DNA of 64,000 bases from Volvox africanus (taxonomy: Eukaryota; Chlorophyta; Chlorophyceae; Chlamydomonadales; Volvocaceae). The stretch spans positions 1,054,001 to 1,118,000 of the forward strand of contig BSDZ01000015.1 of assembly GCA_030268105.1 (NCBI GenBank), given 5' to 3'. Made by a program: the position numbers and the translations under genes. Shown one piece after another: positions 45,733 through 56,803 of this stretch. Numbering within the stretch: the stretch's first letter is position 1; every line of letters starts with the position of its first letter. Below the pieces are notes generated by a model. The model was not told the origin of the DNA and searched no databases. It was given only the letters and a program-made list of their open reading frames with translations.

Positions 45733-46160
45733 ATGGAAGAAAACCCTGAGCGGTCTACATATCAGGAGGCCACTAACGGCCCTAATGCTGAAGAGTGGAG
45801 ACGTGCCATGGATGAGGAGATCACAGTGCAGCTCACCAACAGAACCTGGGAGCGGGGGAAGCCACCGGCTGGAGCCTGGATGCTGCCTTGCCGGTGAGTC
45901 TATAAGGTCAAGTGTGCAGAAGAGGGCGGGAATGAGCGCTTTAAGGAATGTTTGGTGGCGAGTAGCTATGAGCAGCGGGCAGGGATTGATTATGGGGAGG
46001 TATTCACTCTGACCTCACGCTTTGCTTCGCTTTGTACACTCCTGGTGGTGGCTGCCGCAAAAAGGATGCCGATCCACCAGCTAGACGTTTCAACAGCTTT
46101 CCTAAGCTAGAGGAGGAGCTCTGGATGGAGCAGCCGCCTGGTTACATGTCAGCCTCCTGA
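45733..46160 (+). pseudogene. Copia retrotransposon remnant: N-terminal reverse transcriptase
   Basis: Reads STYQEATNGPNAEEWRRAMD, then ITVQLTNRTWERG, a stop, and in the shifted frame VYKVKCAEEG, AGIDYGEVFTLTSRFASL and HQLDVSTAFL. This matches the Ty1/Copia order 'EWxxAMxEE ... NxTWxLV ... DYxEVFxPV ... HQxDVxTAFL'. Stops and shifts show it is dead. It resumes at 47459 after a second F repeat copy. Confidence 0.85.
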
Positions 46161-46401
46161 AGAGGCGTGCAGGCCTCTACGGTGGGGTTCAAACCATCAA
46201 TAGCAGACCAGGGTCAATGTCGTTTATCGTCGATTCGTTGGTCGATGTGACCTGTCAAGACAACCACTGATCCATAAATGAATGCATTATGATTATTAAA
46301 TATATCTGTATATATTGGCATAACCTTGCGTTGATAAATACGTGAGGTCGATATAATACATGTGGCACTGCCAGCAAAACTGGTATTGTGACAACTGACG
46401 A

Positions 46402-46626
46402 TTCTCGATCGCGAGGTACGTCTACTGTTAGCTGATTACCATTTTCGTCTATTATTGTTTTTTCATAACTACCGTTACGGCGGTTATTATCCATTTTAGG
46501 GGCTTTACTATGCTTTGAATAACCAAGCTCATGTTCAAGCTCGCTGGCTAATACTCTCTCAACTATTTGCTTCTTCAACTGTTGAAACAAACCATCTTTG
46601 CCAAACAGCTCTTGTGGATTTGCTTT
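46402..46626 (-). pseudogene. IS256-family bacterial transposase, N-terminal fragment
   Basis: The minus strand reads NPQELFGKDGLFQQLKKQIV, then ERVLASELEHELGYSKHSKA, RRNGSYEKTIIDENGNQL and TVDVPRDRESS. This is the start of the IS256/MULE-type transposase: 'LxKxLxExxLxxELxxHLGY' followed by 'RNGxxxKTxxxxxGxxxxxxPRDR'. The catalytic DDE part is absent because the sequence changes into F repeat after RDRESS. About 75 residues remain, with no internal stop. Composition is A+T-rich like that of many endosymbiont genomes. Bacterial origin is established by family; the donor lineage (for example a Rickettsiales endosymbiont, which are known from volvocine algae) is inference. Confidence 0.85.
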
Positions 46627-46639
46627 TGAATAAAAGCAA

Positions 46640-46660
46640 TCCCCGCCGCAAGCAGCGGGG
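46640..46660. other. GC-rich hairpin between the two bacterial-type fragments
   Basis: CCCCGC and GCGGGG arms in the plus-strand segment CCCCGCCGCAAGCAGCGGGG give a short strong stem in A+T-rich surroundings, followed by TATTTT. It resembles bacterial intergenic or terminator-type hairpins. Confidence 0.6.
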
Positions 46661-46664
46661 TATT

Positions 46665-46796
46665 TTAGAAGAAAGCCAACTGGTGATCCTCATACAGTTT
46701 CTTATATTCCTTGCCTTGATTTTTTACGTATTTTCCTATCATATTCTCATTTCCATGCTTACCTACCGTACTTGTGAAATCAGTCCAAAATTCTGG
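46665..46796 (-). pseudogene. C-terminal tail of a second bacterial-type protein, probably a transposase
   Basis: The minus strand is open for about 43 codons (PEFWTDFTSTVGKHGNENMI, GKYVKNQGKEYKKLYEDHQL) and ends AFF-stop at 46665-46667. The pattern with 'KYVKNQGxEYKxLYxxxQL-LF-stop' looks to me like a bacterial transposase C terminus, but I cannot place the family. It lies upstream of, and in the same direction as, the IS256 fragment, so a bacterial 'end of one gene, hairpin, next gene' order is preserved. Confidence 0.5.
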
Positions 46797-47458
46797 ACCA
46801 AGCTGGCATAAGTAGTTGTTTAGCACTAATTGGAGTAACTCATTAGGTTATAATATTTGCTATATTATTACATCAAGGCTTGCATGGTGATGCATAAATG
46901 TGAGAAGTGTGACTTGAGGTGCGGTTAGCACGAGAAAGCAAGTTCGTGTATGCATCACAGAATAATTATATTTGATCATTCATGGCAGTTATGCTACCAA
47001 ACTGAATATTGATATTTGGCCATTCGCACTGCATAAATGCCTGGAAAGCTTGATAATGACAATAAACTGCGTGCGAATATCGGTGATATGCTTGCTAGGG
47101 TTTATCACACCTGCAGATCGGGGATCTCGTGTGGTATGTATCATATATCGCGAGTATAAGACGTGCAAGGACAGCGCAAGCTTTTCACGAGCTCTAATCG
47201 GACGATCATCAATATTAATGTATTGAGCTAAACTACACTACGTTTGGCCCCCGAGCCAAGCCTGAGCATGGATAGCCCCGGTTGTATGATAATTCCCTGG
47301 AATTGGTTCTTACAGCTGTCACATTAGCATCTCATATTTCGAATTGTAAGGTGTAATCCTTTCACTCCTGAAGTCTTCAGCTGTCCCTGAATCTCATCCT
47401 GATGTGTTTGGCTTGTTGTGTAAGTGCATGGGCAGTCAGTGCATCATGCACTAAGTGC

Positions 47459-48352
47459 ATGATCAGAAAGAGGGATACAACACTCTGTTTATCAAGAGGG
47501 ATGAGAAGAAGACCATCTACCTGCTGGTGCATGTCGACGACATCATCATCACCTCAGGCGACGAGGAGCTCATCAAGAAGGTGAAGGCAGCAACCAGGCA
47601 AGCCTTTAAGATTCGAGGCCTTGGGGAGGCGGAAGTCTTCCTGGGAATGGAGATCAGCTGGGGAGCGAAGGGGGAGGTAAAGCTGTCGCAGCAGTGCTAT
47701 ATTGAGGAGCTGCTGCAGCGGCATCAACTCACGGACGCAAAGCCATGAACGATCCCACTACCTCCTGCTTCTAGAGTACTGCTGGCAGAAGATGGCAACA
47801 AGGAGCTTGCAGACAGCACCAAGTACCGGGCGCTTATCAGCGAGCTAAATTACCTGGCGAAGAGCACAACACCTGATATCACGCAGGTGATAAGCGTCCT
47901 GGCGCGCTTTATGGGGAAGCCATCTAAGGTTCACATGGGCCTGGCTTTGGGGGTGCTTCGATATTTGGCGGCCACTAAGGAGCTTGGGCAAGGCTTTGTC
48001 GGAGATGGAGATCTAACAATGGCGGGTTACAGTGATTCCGACTGGGCTGGAGAGCTGGCCACTCGGAGATCTACAACAAGCTACGTGTTTCTGATAGGCG
48101 GAGCAGCTATCAGCTGGAATATCCAACTGCAGCGCACGGTGGAAGTTTCGTCAGTGGAGGCGGAGTACCATGCCACAGCAGCTGCAGTACGGGAGGCGCT
48201 TTGGCTTCGCAAGCTGGCCAGAGACTTGGGCTTGGGATCCGATGCTATAGAGATTCGGATGGATTCCCAGGGGACGATGAGCATGGGGAACAACCCGATA
48301 ATGTCGGTCCGTTCCAAGCAAATTGACATGCAGCATCACCTAGTGTGGGAGT
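47459..48352 (+). pseudogene. Copia remnant: C-terminal reverse transcriptase and RNase H
   Basis: Frame KEGYNTLFIKRDEKKTIYLL, then VHVDDIIITSGDEE (catalytic V-DD of Copia reverse transcriptase), EVFLGMEI, a stop at 47746-47748, then KYRALISELNYLAKSTTPDI, YSDSDWAGELATRRSTTSYV, VEVSSVEAEYHATAAAVREA and KQIDMQHHLVW. This is the standard Copia RT-to-RNase H order. It is interrupted at about 48353 by an inverted-repeat element and its last part lies at 48986-49080. One in-frame stop plus the insertions make it non-functional. Confidence 0.9.
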
Positions 48353-48985
48353 GAGTTGATACACCCACAGTTGGTCGTTGTTGGATCCAAGAGCCGTACA
48401 TTTTAGTGATCTCTTGCTGTTACCTAAGGCAAAGACTTCCCATTGGAAGCACTTCGCCTGGTAGTGGGTGTATGTGAGGCTGGCGCAGCAGTGCGCTAGC
48501 TGTAGCTCGGGCAACTACACTAGACACTGGCCTCACAGCCCGGCCCTGAGGCGAGACTGCGCTACCTGTTCCTAGCTCTGTCGGTGATGGGGCGTCGCGC
48601 CGCGCAGTCACCTACTCCTCCAAGCTCCGTCGCGGAGTTCTATTGGCAGCTAATCAGGGTGATCAGTCCTGATAGCGCCTTTATTAGGCTGATCTATCAG
48701 CGGCCTGGGCAGATGCGCGGAATGTGAACTACTGTAAGAGTCTGTATATTATTGTTACAATGGCTCAATTCCGAACAGTCTATATCGACCAGGCGAAGCG
48801 CTTCCAATGGGAAGTCTTTGCCTTAGGTAACAGCAAGAGATCAATGAAATGTACGGCTCTTGGATCCAACAACGACCAACTGTCATTCACGCGAATCAGC
48901 AGCTGTCGGAACTGTCGTTTCCTATCGTTTCCTCTTTTACCAGAATTGTCACGCCGTCAACGGTGCATGACAAGTTTCTAGGAAG
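48353..48985. mobile_element. Inverted-repeat (foldback-like) insertion in the Copia RNase H region
   Basis: Two arms of 96 bp, 48367-48462 and 48788-48883, are reverse complements with only a few mismatches (for example CCATTGGAAGCACTTCGCC against GGCGAAGCGCTTCCAATGG). They flank a spacer of about 325 bp with no coding potential. The insert separates the HHLVW and EVTLSYC parts of one Copia protein, so it entered after the Copia element. Outer borders are approximate. Confidence 0.75.
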
Positions 48986-49080
48986 TTACGCTGTCTTACT
49001 GCTTCACGGAAGATATGGTGGCAGATATGCTGTCGAAGGCGCTTGGAGAAGTGCTTATGGAAATGGGGTTGGCGAAGTAA
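48986..49080 (+). pseudogene. Copia remnant: extreme C terminus
   Basis: Reads EVTLSYCFTEDMVADMLSKA, then LGEVLMEMGLAK and a stop. This is the end of the Copia RNase H ('E-V-YC-TE-MVADxLTKAL'), separated from its body by the inverted-repeat insertion. Confidence 0.85.
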
Positions 49081-49941
49081 GCATTCGGAGTTTGCTTGGG
49101 GCGAGCTCGTTTGGCTGCGTTTTTGGTTTCAAGAAGAGTTTTTGGTTGAAGTTATCTTGTGTCACTTGTTGCCAGGAACGTCTCGATGGTGCGTGTTTTC
49201 AAATGATGTATCAGTTGGGATTTGTAGCGACCCGTTCTAGCAACAATTGCGTCATTAGAGCTGTACTCTGCAGTACACTAGCGAACCCGCGCTCGTCCAA
49301 TCTGTAGTGCTAAACGTGCAATTGTAGTGTGCTACACGTGCAGTTATACGTCCCATCTATAGTGCAACTCCGGACCGAACTATCGAGTCTTCTTTTGACT
49401 ATCGGATACTATGTAACGAATACTTTCTTGTAATAACGTCAGGCTTCCTTGTCTGGTGGTCTACATTTCAACAGTCTATCTTTCGCACCCGCTATCGTGC
49501 AGCACCAATATGCATGTAACAAAGGCCTGCGGCTGTTGTGCGTGGCAAAAAATTGAATTGTGCAAATCTGGGCTGTTAACCGAAATGATCATCATTCAGA
49601 AACGAGGTGGCTTTTATTTTGGGCATTCGAGCGAAAAGCAATAACATGCACGGCTGCTAAAGTCGTCAGGTTGTCGCATGCCCAATCTTCAGCCTTAAAG
49701 AAGATTACGAGATAAAGAGATGCAGGCCAATTACGTTGTTAATGCATGGTTTGTCCTAGCGAGGGGCACACATGTTCTCATACTATTGATACGAGAACCA
49801 GTATGAACGCCCAAAAATGCGATATCGAATGAGGGATCAATGATGACTTCCATCCTAGAGAAATCATGAGCTTTGGACGAGCATTTTTCAACCTTCCTTG
49901 TTATAGCATACATCCTTGCAGCCTAGCTAAGTATGCATCTT
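49081..49941. other. Stretch between the Copia remnant and the kinase promoter repeats
   Basis: I see no gene. It may include Copia 3' LTR sequence, but I cannot delimit it. Confidence 0.3.
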
Positions 49942-50249
49942 GACATCACTATTCGTACACTGTGAAGGACTGAGGTTAAAGTCTGTCTACACCCTGATTT
50001 ATTAACCTCGAAGCACCCGAACCTAACTCAACCGTATCTGGACTAAAACCGACGCATGTCACAACAATCATACCGTACAGACATCACTACAATTCGTATA
50101 CTGTGAACGACTGAGGTTAAAGTTTGTTGAGACCCTCATTTATTATCTCCGATACTGGCCGAGCAATCAACCCAGAAGCACCCGAATCTGGACTAAAACC
50201 GCCGCCGTATCTGGACTAAAACCGACGCATGTCACAATCGTACTGTACA
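49942..50249. repeat. Tandem duplication upstream of the receptor-like kinase gene
   Basis: Units at 49942-50078 and 50080-50249 both begin GACATCACTA, share CTGAGGTTAAAGT, and end with TATCTGGACTAAAACCGACG then CATGTCACAA. Unit 2 has an extra about 30 bp and an internal repeat of the TCTGGACTAAAACCG word. The pair ends about 240 bp before the ATG at 50492. Confidence 0.85.
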
Positions 50250-50491
50250 AGTGATGCCGTAGTGGACTTCGTGCAACACACCAAAATGGGAGACATTTAA
50301 AACTGTATAGTGCAGACATAGTTCTTTGATTCTAAAGTACAACGTGGAAAAAATATATATAGCTACAATATCCGATTGCGGCCGAAGTTGTTCGATTCGT
50401 TTTCGGGCCAATGCATGTGTCGGCGCTAGATAACAGCAGCGATCTTATGATAACATAACAGTCATATTAAAGATGCAATTAAATTTGTGAC

Positions 50492-53400
50492 ATGGCGGTA
50501 CCTGTATGTTTTCTCGCTCTCTTGATGTTTGCTGCGCACCTAGCACCATTCGCTCTTACTACTACTGCGTTCGAGAATGATTCTAGCGGGCATTCGATAG
50601 CGATGCTCGGTAAAATCCCTGGCCGGCAGCTTGTCGTAGCAGCTAAATCTCGTCCATGCGCAAGTAATCTCCAGCTTGCTGTTGCCCTCGCTGACCAAAG
50701 CATTGAAGAGGTTGTGCTCATGTCGGACATATACCTGAAGGAGGCTGACTGGACCAACTGGTCGTCGTCGTCGCCCTTGCAACTTGTTCGTAATGTCACC
50801 GTGAGGGGCGTCCACGAAGCGCCGGACACCTGGGTCATTTTTGATGTTGGCTATTTGAAGAACAAGGTAAATTGATCCGCAAGGCCTTTCACCAAGCAAC
50901 AAACATTTGTACTACTGTCATCGTAAATATATGCATAAGCAGCAGATATCCACGAGCATTGCTCAGTAGGCGCACAACTGAGCGCACGCTCACATTTTTC
51001 CGATCAACACAAACTTCATTCCCACTCTTCAGGTGTGTAAAATGCCAATCCAAGCACACGCTGTCCTGTTTGGAACCCAAAGGAGATGACTTTCGTACCA
51101 AATTTCGTCTTTGGCGGGACCCCCCTTTAGTGATGACACATTCACATTGATGTATGGATTATATCACATCGATCTATTAATTAACGATGGTTATTAGCTA
51201 AATGCATTCATACTGCTGCTAAGTATTATGATTGAAATACAGATTTACAATTATTGGTGTCTTTATTTATTTGTTCCTCGCTCCATCCCTCGCATTATTA
51301 CTCTACGATTCGTTCGTTCGTTCTGTCGCCGCTCGATAGCTTACTGTCGTCGATCGCGTGGTTCTGTGCATAAAAGGAACTCCCAGACGTACCTTCATTC
51401 CATCCATCCCGTATATGCTTGCACCGTGCGTGTGTGCGTGCGTGGCTGCAACAACTAGTTGTTGCAGCTGCACACCAAGCGTGGTCCATTTGCGCATGCA
51501 TGCAGATACGCACATACACGCTTGCCCCCTTCTTTCCCCGCCACCCCCCCTCATCCGGGATCCACTGCACGCAGATCCAACTTGGCCCCCGGGTCACCTT
51601 GACGTTTCGTTACCTGATCTTCAACCACTGGAGGGAGGACGCGCATTTCATGGTACGAAAGGTGACAGTATGCATGGTAGCTAGTGTAGATCTTCCTTGC
51701 TTAGTTGCGCGCACATTATCAGCTGTCGACTATTTATATAAATAAATATATATGTATATACATACATGTGTGTGTATGTTCACTTATACATACTTACATA
51801 CATGCGTGCGTTTGTGATCAAGAAGTAGCCAAGAAAGGATGATCTCTCTAGTTATCTATGTAATAAGCTCCGCAGCAAGATACGTACTCACATACCCCAA
51901 ATAAAGCCGTACACAACGAACGAACTTCATCGCTTCACTTCCATGAATGTCATATGCTTCTGCGTAAGCAAGAAGGAGCTAATAATATAGTAAATTAATA
52001 ATTAAGTTAATTACCTCTTAATAATAAAATATGCACTGCCCTTCATTCTACTTTCATTTGAGGATTGGTTCAATAATGAACAACTAGTAACCAGCTAATC
52101 AATTAAGTAGTAACCTATGTTAAAGTCAGCAAAGCGCCCGGCTCCTCCATGCGCCGTATTGACCGATCTGACTTTCTTCCGTCCATGAGTGTTGCTCACT
52201 CTCAACCACCTCGTCTCATGTGTGACGATGTTCATTCCCTAGTGCTCAGCGGCGGGTGGAGTGTGTGTGTGTGTTAATGCGAAACCCAGCAAATAAGGTT
52301 TTAAGTCCCTGGGACGTGATTGTTGCAGTTGTCTTGACGATGCTAGAGTTTCTATGCGGAAGCGTCGACTTGTCGGCTTAGAAATAGCTCGCCAATATGA
52401 AAATGCAGCAAACTGGTACATCTAATGGAAATCGGTGGCAGTAGAATCTTGAACTCCGAACAACTAGTGATGTCATACTTTGTTTTCTGGCCAAAGCACT
52501 CCACCAGGATGACTTTAATATTGGTTCACCTGCCATGATGTACGACAATCTGCTTTTGGCGTATTGCGAGCTTTCTAGGTATCATGCTTATCTCATAATT
52601 ACCAATTAATTTTTATAGCCTAGAGGTATGTAGTTTACTACCTTCCCGCCCCTCTCAAGCGAACCGTCTCGTTAGCGTTACCATCTCCTCTTAGATGGGG
52701 TTTCATCTTTAGTGGGTTTTGGCCGGGCTTTGGCTTTTAATTTCCGCTCATACTCATCAATGGCATATGCCAAAGGAGCGGATTTCTTAGTGATGTCTCA
52801 GGTTTAAGTGTTATGGGTGGAATCATATCCTTCCCATTTGATAGGGTACTCTCGACGAGTTTTACCTTTGCCCCAACGAATTGAGACATCCCTGTGGTCT
52901 ACAAGGGCTTCAACCGTGAAGTACGGTTGACCCTTCATTAGGAGTGGTGATGTGGGTTGTTGATTCATATCCTCCTTGAAGGGTTTTAGGAATGACACTT
53001 GAAAGGCTGGGTGTAGGTGAGAGTCAGGGGGTAAGTCCAATTTTGCCGCCGAGTCGCAACAACGGACAACTGCATATGGGCTTAGTACTTAACAGCACTT
53101 TTTGCCCAACCTCATAACGCACGCGGCGCCGAGAAGAGTTGGCATCCTTTTTTGTCTGGATTGCACAGCCTCGAGACAGTTCTCAGCGAGTTGAATTTGC
53201 TTATGTGTGATGTTTGATACTCATCAGCGGCTGGACCTTAGAAGGTAGATGCAAGTCAACCGGAACTCTTGGTTGTGCAAGACCATTTAAAGCAAATGGT
53301 GTCATATCCGTGAAATGTTGTGTCGAGTTGTTAATTGCAAACTCGATCAACGGTAAGTGCTCATCTCAGTCATCTTGAGTGGGTGAGATATAGTGCTGCA

Positions 53401-56400
53401 AAGTCTCTTCCGGAAGTCCGTTCATTCGCACCGTTTGTCCATCTGTTTGTGGATGGAAGGCGGTGCTAATATGGAGATGGGAGCTCAATAGGCGAAGTAT
53501 TTCCTTCCAGAAATTGCTTATAAAGCGTGGGTCCCGGTCAGAGACAGCATTCTTTGGACGGCCGTGCTGCCGGGATACAGTGGCTGTTGTACCTCTCCTT
53601 CGTGTTTGCTCATAAGTATCTGCGCGTCTGAAGGCTTCGACACCGGTGCGCGAGCACTTGCAAGTACAGCAAGGCAAGCGAGAGCAAACAGAGACAGCGG
53701 AAGACTTCAAGACAAGAAGAGATATAACTTACAACAATACAGATCGAAGCGATGCAATGGACGAAATCGCCGTCAGCGCCGGAAGCAAGCAATCATCACG
53801 CGGCGGTGATAAGCGAAGTTCAGGCTTAGCTCGGGCTAAGTAGAAGAGCGTTTAGCAATAATAGTGTAGAACACACGAGTGTTCTCTGGTATCGAATGTC
53901 TTGTCTTACTTAGCCGTCCTCGCATCTGTTATACTCGCAGCATCGCGATGCCGTACAATTCACATTAGGAGGCCGATCCTAAGTGTGACAACCCTACTGC
54001 GCATAGGCGATGTTCACGTATAACAACGTATAAGCCTTTCCGGCATTCGCATGATGCAAGGGTCCGAATAACGATATTCGGTTGCAAGGCATGTATCGCG
54101 ACGGGTGCGGCGCTCTCAACGTGTGCTGTAATGAAGTAATATTATATCAAATAATATTACTTATCGTTTCGTAGCACGAGCATAATGCGCACTTCAATGA
54201 TTCGGGATTTCATGCATGCTAGGCGGATTTGCCATGATGCGATGTTGCGATGGATAATGATGACATGCCAAATGCATATATAAATGTATACGAATACATT
54301 TATATCATGCAAGTTCATTCATATGCATTGATCGTTCATGCGTTCATCAAAATAGCACTTCGCCTTGTAGCGTCGCATCGACCTACACATCGGCGGGAAA
54401 CAAACCGTGGCACAACAGTGGCTACAACAAGGCTAGCCAACTCTTCCGCTCCTGCGCTCGTATGTGTGGGAGCAAAGTGCGTCATTTCTCTCAGAAACAC
54501 TACGATCGCATCGCACCCATTGCGGATTGTTGGTAGCTGGGTTAACAAATCCGGTGATATACTCCCCCAAACTGAAGAGGGTATGGGGAGCGGCTGCAGC
54601 AAACCATCCAGCTTGGTGTTGGTAGGTCTGTTATGCTGATTTTGGGGACAAGATTGGACGCCTTCGCGTCAGTATCTAGTCCAGGCCACAAGTGTGTTTG
54701 TGCAATTGCTTGTTTGGTGCGGCTGAAAGCATATTGAGCACCATTTCGTGGATCCTGGTGATCGGGTCAGCAACATTCACCCGACCATGGCGATAATCCA
54801 ATTTAAATGTGAAACGAGATAGTCATTCTATCCAACGAGCTTGGTGACGCGGCAGTTTATCTGCGCTTTTCTGCTCCTGTAGATATACCAGTGGTTGGTG
54901 GTCCGTGATTGGTCACGTGACTTCACAGGCACCCTCAAGGTAGCAGCGCCACTCTTCCATGGCTTGGACAGTTCCTAGACATTCTTGGTCTGTGGTTGAG
55001 TAATTATACTCTGCCTTTTTAATTTAGTACTTGTGTAAGCAACAGGATGATCGTCCTGCAAGAGGACTGCTCCTGTGCCATGTAAGGCATCGAAACCGGG
55101 AAAGGTTCATTGAGCTCAGGGAGTTTGAGAACTGGTGCTTTTGTCAAGGCATGTTTCACATCCTGGAAGGCTGCCGTGCAGGCTTTGGTCCAACGGAAGG
55201 GCACTTCCTCACTGGTAAGGGTTGTGAGTGGGGCCACAAGGGGGGAATAACCCTGAATAAACCTCCTGAAATAATTGGCTAAGCCAAGGAACGCCCGGAG
55301 TTTCTTTAGATCTGTGGGTACGGGCCAGTCTTTAATGACTGATACTTTGTGGTCGTCTACTTTTCAGCCTTCATGGCTCACTTGTGGCCCAAGAAATGCA
55401 GTTCCAACCGGTTGAACTGACATTTGACAATTTAGCCTTAAATTGGTGCTTACTGAGCAAGGACAATACCGAACGGAGCTGCTCGGCTGGGGTCTTACTA
55501 TAGACCAACATATCGTCCAAGTACGCTAGCACAAATTTGCTAACAACGTACTCAGTGAATACACGATTCATCACTGCTTGGAACGTTGCAGGGGCATTTG
55601 TGAGTCCAAAGCCTAAGTACCCTAACCTAAATAACCCTCAGTCCAAAAACCCTAAAACCCTAAAACAAAGTACTTTGAACTGGCATGGGCCCATGCCTGG
55701 GGCAATGACGGCTGTCTTCTCCACATCTTCAGGAGAGATTCGAATCTGGTGATACCCCTGCTGGAAGTCCAGGGAGCTAAAAAGTGTAGCTCCTTGGATA
55801 GGCATCAATAGCGACCAAACGAGTAACTCCGGACAGCGTACGAACTCACACGCAATCCTACTGCAAGCAAACACACAACCATAGTTAATACCAAACGATA
55901 GGTATAACCCAAACACATCAATATGGCTCACTAGGCATCTTCGCGGCACACCCTTCAACATCGCCATCTCGTGCTCGTCACACCGTCGCATTCCCGAGCG
56001 TTCCACCAACAGCTAGGACGGATGGCATTACACAGTAATTGCAACAATATATATATATATATATATACATATTTGTATGTATATATATTTATTTATGTAT
56101 ATTATTGCAATATAAATAATTACGCCTATATATTACTGTCTAGGATTACATAATCACGCTTACATTTATTCTTACTGTCTAGGATTACGTAATTACTGCT
56201 ATCTTAGCCCGAGCTTCTTATTTACTTGTGCGTTTATTGTATGTCTGCTGCACCAAGCAAGGCTCCTGGTTTGGACATATTGGCTGCTGGACCCCTGCCC
56301 CAAAGAGGTTTCGGTGACCCCTACTGGCCTGCCGCCATCGGTGACAACGTAGCCTACATCCAGCGTAAGCCCCACCCTGCCTAAAGCACGATGCAAACTA

Positions 56401-56769
56401 ATATGATATAGTTTATAAATGGCCATTCCTGCATGACTGTCATGCATGTATGTATATATTAGGGTGCATGCATGCATGCATCCAATCAGACCGCAACACA
56501 ACCGCCTAAATATGCCACCTTTTTGAACTTGTAAGTAGTCTGCCTGTCTGTGCGTCTGTCTCTCTGTCTCTCTGTCTTCTGTCTCTCTGTCTGCCTTTCA
56601 GGTAAAATAACATATATGATTGTCCTTGATACATATCTACATATGTTATTCGTTGCTGTGTTTTGGCTTTTTCACATCCACCTTGCTTGCTGATTGCTTG
56701 TGGCCCCGTCAAATAATCCATCCATCCATCCATCCATCCATCCATCCATTTATCCATTTATCCATCTAT

Positions 56770-56803
<34 letters not shown>

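Larger units (their letters stand above)
46213..47435 (+). repeat. F repeat copy 2, inserted in the Copia remnant and carrying bacterial-type DNA
   Basis: About 1.2 kb. It follows the order of copy 1, but between GACAACTGACGA (about 46391) and CCAAGCTGGCAT (about 46798) it holds about 395 bp with no counterpart in copy 1. That insert is the bacterial-type transposase DNA listed separately. The Copia frame is interrupted by this copy and by some loss of Copia sequence at the borders. End points are approximate. Confidence 0.6.
52804..55830 (-). mobile_element. Gypsy retrotransposon remnant, antisense in a kinase intron
   Basis: Order on the minus strand: reverse transcriptase (about 55830-55380; [33 protein letters not shown]), RNase H with its linker (about 55240-54650; [20 protein letters not shown], then [30 protein letters not shown]), integrase (54600-54418 and 53584-53366; [18 protein letters not shown], then [20 protein letters not shown] and [11 protein letters not shown]), and a chromodomain-type tail (53040-52804; [26 protein letters not shown]). 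Several frameshifts and stops are present, so it is dead. No LTRs were identified. It is split by an F repeat and by telomere-like DNA. Confidence 0.9.

Noticed and set aside
51017..51090. Possible kinase exon after CAG at about 51011 ([16 protein letters not shown])
   Set aside because: It meets a stop quickly, and exon 1 joins 51575-51652 directly in phase 0 with a better fit to the ectodomain pattern.
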